DNA of 64,000 nucleotides from contig OV884011.1 in the NCBI GenBank assembly GCA_930367205.1, positions 47,505,754 to 47,569,753 on the forward strand, given 5' to 3'. Both the position numbers and the translations under genes were made by a program. This document shows positions 61,814 through 64,000 of this stretch, piece after piece. Source of the DNA: Acanthosoma haemorrhoidale. Its lineage: Eukaryota; Arthropoda; Insecta; Hemiptera; Acanthosomatidae. The first letter of the stretch is position 1. Every line of letters starts with the position of its first letter. The notes beneath the pieces were generated by a model. That model was not told where the DNA came from and made no database searches. It worked only from the letters and a program-made list of their open reading frames with translations.

Positions 61814-62009
61814 AGCCACCCTCGGTAGACTCTCACTACCTTCCTGATTCCAACCGCCTCCTTTAGGCATTCCACACCCTATATCCTTCTCATACATCCT
61901 TCAAATGGGGGTCTCCCCTTAGTGAAAGGCACTCATTAGCCCAAAATAATTTTCCTTTATTTTTCCCACATCCTATTTTAGAAGTTTGAGAGCTAAGAAA
62001 AAAAAAAAA
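61814..62009 (+). mobile_element. A-tailed retroelement 3' end with 12 bp target duplication
   Basis: Flanked by AATTAATATAAT at 61802-61813 and 62010-62021, directly after the A-run that follows GAGAGCTAAG. The body matches 17482-17880 (minus strand), for example CACTACCTTCCTGATTCCAA, CCCCTTAGTGAAAGGCAC and TTTATTTTTCCCACATCCTA. It is 5'-truncated at GTAGACTCTC, which together with the target duplication shows target-primed reverse transcription. Confidence 0.88.
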
Positions 62010-62257
62010 AATTAATATAATTAAACCTTATTATAAATGTTAACTAGCTTTTGAGCCCGGTATTCAGCGAGCCGGGCTGTATTTGTTTTATGTACATATA
62101 TTTTATACTTTACATTTTTATTTTAACCAGAAACAAATCAGGATGTTTTGAGCTCATTCGGAAATACCCTTAAAATTTCATTTCAATTGAATAATGTTTT
62201 CACTAGCTATATTAGAAAATACATGCTTATAAAAAGGCCAACGTGAAGACAATATAT

Positions 62258-62290
62258 CATAATGAAAGTAGAGCCTCTCCCTTTAAGATA
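62258..62290 (+). repeat. Short dispersed repeat with GAAAGTAGAG core (copy)
   Basis: ATAATGAAAGTAGAGCCTCT followed by CCCTTTAAGATATGCAG; matches the core and its right side only. Confidence 0.5.
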
Positions 62291-63289
62291 TGCAGTTAGA
62301 TGCCACCTACATATAGGACACAGTTAAAACTAGGCTGGCTTCGATCTAGTTGCTCCGGTGGGGGCTGCACTGTAGGATTGTAACCCGAAGCAATGAACTT
62401 CGTGATTGGTTAAATTAAAACAAGACCACGTTGCGAGTTGGGTTTGATTCTATATCTCCTCTCATATCCGATAGCTCTTCTGAACCATTCCCAGCTAAAG
62501 GTTTTTCTGAGGAATTTTAAAAGCTTTTTCACAAACTCTGCACATATGTAATAATAATGTATATTTAATTTATCTTTCTAGATAAATAATGTAAATTTGT
62601 TTTTGTTTCATTCCGAAAATATTTTCACCTAAGTAAATTGCAATCTAGCCTATCGGTAAATGATTTAAGTAACTACGATGAATATTTACAGTTCAGCTTT
62701 CACCCTTTCATCACTACGAAATGTTGACATATGCACTCCCCACAACTCCGAAAATCGCATAATTGTAACCTCGATGTGAAATGGGAAGTGGACAAATGCT
62801 TCGAGTTATTATGTATCTCAGTATCTTGCATGAGATAGTCAGTGAATGGCCATAAGATGTGCTGCAGCTTACGGCATATTTGAGAACTTTATTTAAGTTA
62901 CTGTGTTTAAGTGTTCTCTGAGCAAATAATTCACTAATATCCGAATTCAAGGTTGTGTTCTGATTAGTAAAATACTAACCTTTAAAGTGAATATCGGATA
63001 TATACTTTCGAATCAAAATATTCAATCTGACATATTGATCTAATCAATAATAACCTAATAAGATCACCAATTACAATTGGTTTGGCATCCATAACCGAAC
63101 CGTTAATTGTGCAATTGTTCAATGCGTAAAATTAAGTTTGTATCCCTACTGATCTTTAATAGATGTTCGATGTTGGATTTATGTGAAAACGAATACCGCT
63201 TGATAGTTATGGGATAGTACAGAGGTGTCATCTCCTTCAAGTAAGTAAAAAGTAAAAATTCCTATTAAAACATTTACAGGTTTCTCTCA

Positions 63290-63365
63290 GACGTATATAC
63301 GTGATGCAGCTCTCTGAAAGTATTAATAAGAGGGAGTGCCTTCTACGCGGTCGGGTAAAGAATAT
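63290..63365 (+). repeat. Dispersed repeat pair, copy 2
   Basis: Counterpart of 44120-44200: CTCTCAGAC, CAGCTCTCTGAAAGTATTAA, GAGGGAGTGCC, CTACGCGGTCGGGTAAAGAA, TATAGTATGAAGC. Similarity fades on both sides. Confidence 0.6.
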
Positions 63366-64000
63366 AGTATGAAGCTGTCACGTCACAAAATTAAGAAGAA
63401 AATATTTTATGAACCTTACATTTTTCTTCATTCCGACTGTGTTTTATGAATTCAAAAGCTTGATACCCACTGCGGGGGAACTTAAATAAATGATGACAAA
63501 TGAGAACCGCGACTCGTAAAGTGTGATTAAACTAAGTCTTTTGTATGAGTGTATAACATATTTGACGAGCTGGAGAGACAAACTCTACTTTTAAACGAGC
63601 ACATGAAAATGATTTGTCACCTATTTGCTCTCTATCGCCCAGTCAGTATGAGTATTCAACGATAGAGGTTTAAAAAAATCAATCAACCATAAATTTTAAA
63701 AGTATATATGCAACAACTACGGATAAGGCAGTATTTATTATATTTATACAAACACACGTAAGAGAATAATAATTTACCCCAGAAAAAGTTGGTGCAGTCT
63801 CTCGTAAATAACAAGCTAAGATCTGGTTTTTAAATTTTGAACTTGCATAACAAGTTATCCTACCTACTTTTAATTCTAATTTCTGTACAGGGAGATCTGG
63901 AAAATTTATAGAATTCAAACAATCAGTCTAGTATTCTAATTAAACATCTTCATCTGTTAATGTGTTGAATTTACAATTTTTCCCACTCAAACAACTATGA

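Larger units (their letters stand above)
37373..64000 (-). other. Presumed 5'-side intron of sif (or upstream intergenic DNA)
   Basis: Exon 37286-37372 starts with an acceptor, so at least one more exon must lie at higher coordinates. I could not identify it before the right edge. The stretch is AT-rich and densely populated by transposon remnants, listed individually. Whether it is a single intron is not provable here. Confidence 0.4.
62022..64000. other. AT-rich DNA at the right edge
   Basis: Holds the short repeat at 62258 and the repeat copy at 63290. The string AACTAGCTTTTGAGCCCGGT at 62042 resembles the start of common RTE/SINE-type tails in arthropods, too short to assign. Confidence 0.35.

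Noticed and set aside
1..64000. CRISPR arrays, operons, phage or bacterial genes
   Set aside because: No regularly spaced repeats, no Shine-Dalgarno-led gene clusters; the sequence is clearly metazoan.

Overview
This is a window of AT-rich animal nuclear DNA, almost certainly insect or another arthropod. Spliced exons with GT-AG borders, target-site-flanked Jockey LINE fragments, DD34E Tc1 elements, a Tigger/pogo relic, a Gypsy RT relic, tRNA-like SINE heads and fold-back elements all point that way. No prokaryotic gene organisation, no rRNA and no CRISPR array was seen.

The only host gene I can defend is on the minus strand in the middle of the window. Two coding exons (37286-37372 and 35765-35910) are separated by an intron of about 1.4 kb. 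Their conceptual translation runs in frame and ends in a motif (TGAVRKAG) that I recognise from memory as the lead-in to the N-terminal PH domain of Still life (sif), the arthropod TIAM-family Rac guanine-nucleotide exchange factor. I could not find the rest of the PH domain to the left or a further 5' exon to the right. The simplest reading is that most of the window is giant-intron sequence of this locus.

Everything else recognisable is mobile-element debris. From left to right: a decayed copy of a multi-copy arthropod protein family (about 3085-3680); an old Jockey-clade relic (12850-13590); a fold-back element (14740-15024); an A-tailed retroelement end (17482-17880); a Jockey-like 3' end (19250-19483) and a tRNA-like SINE head (about 20473-20544); a small LINE tail (29950-30055); Tc1 copy 1 (33632-35162); a LINE 3' end (35239-35467); the sif exons, with a Jockey fragment nested in an older repeat inside their intron (36274-36973); a minus-strand Jockey tail (39756-40043); a second old LINE relic (41090-41690); a long fold-back element (42270-43117); Tc1 copy 2 (51954-53441); an internally deleted Jockey copy (55168-56194) and another Jockey tail (58285-58473); a Tigger-like relic (60054 to about 60880); a Gypsy RT relic (61195-61600); and an A-tailed retroelement copy (61814-62009). 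Several insertions have clear target-site duplications, so their boundaries are well defined.

The remaining sequence is AT-rich, intron-like DNA with a few GC-richer blocks, three clear minisatellites, and several short dispersed repeat families. Two weak candidates for host coding sequence outside sif are a two-exon model (47850-48276) and a single exon behind a strong splice acceptor (5194-5295). I did not find a convincing new biological system. The most informative items are the sif exon pair with its overlapping splice donors, the nested insertion, the eroded PPLHIKLGLM-family gene, and the small unassigned repeat families.
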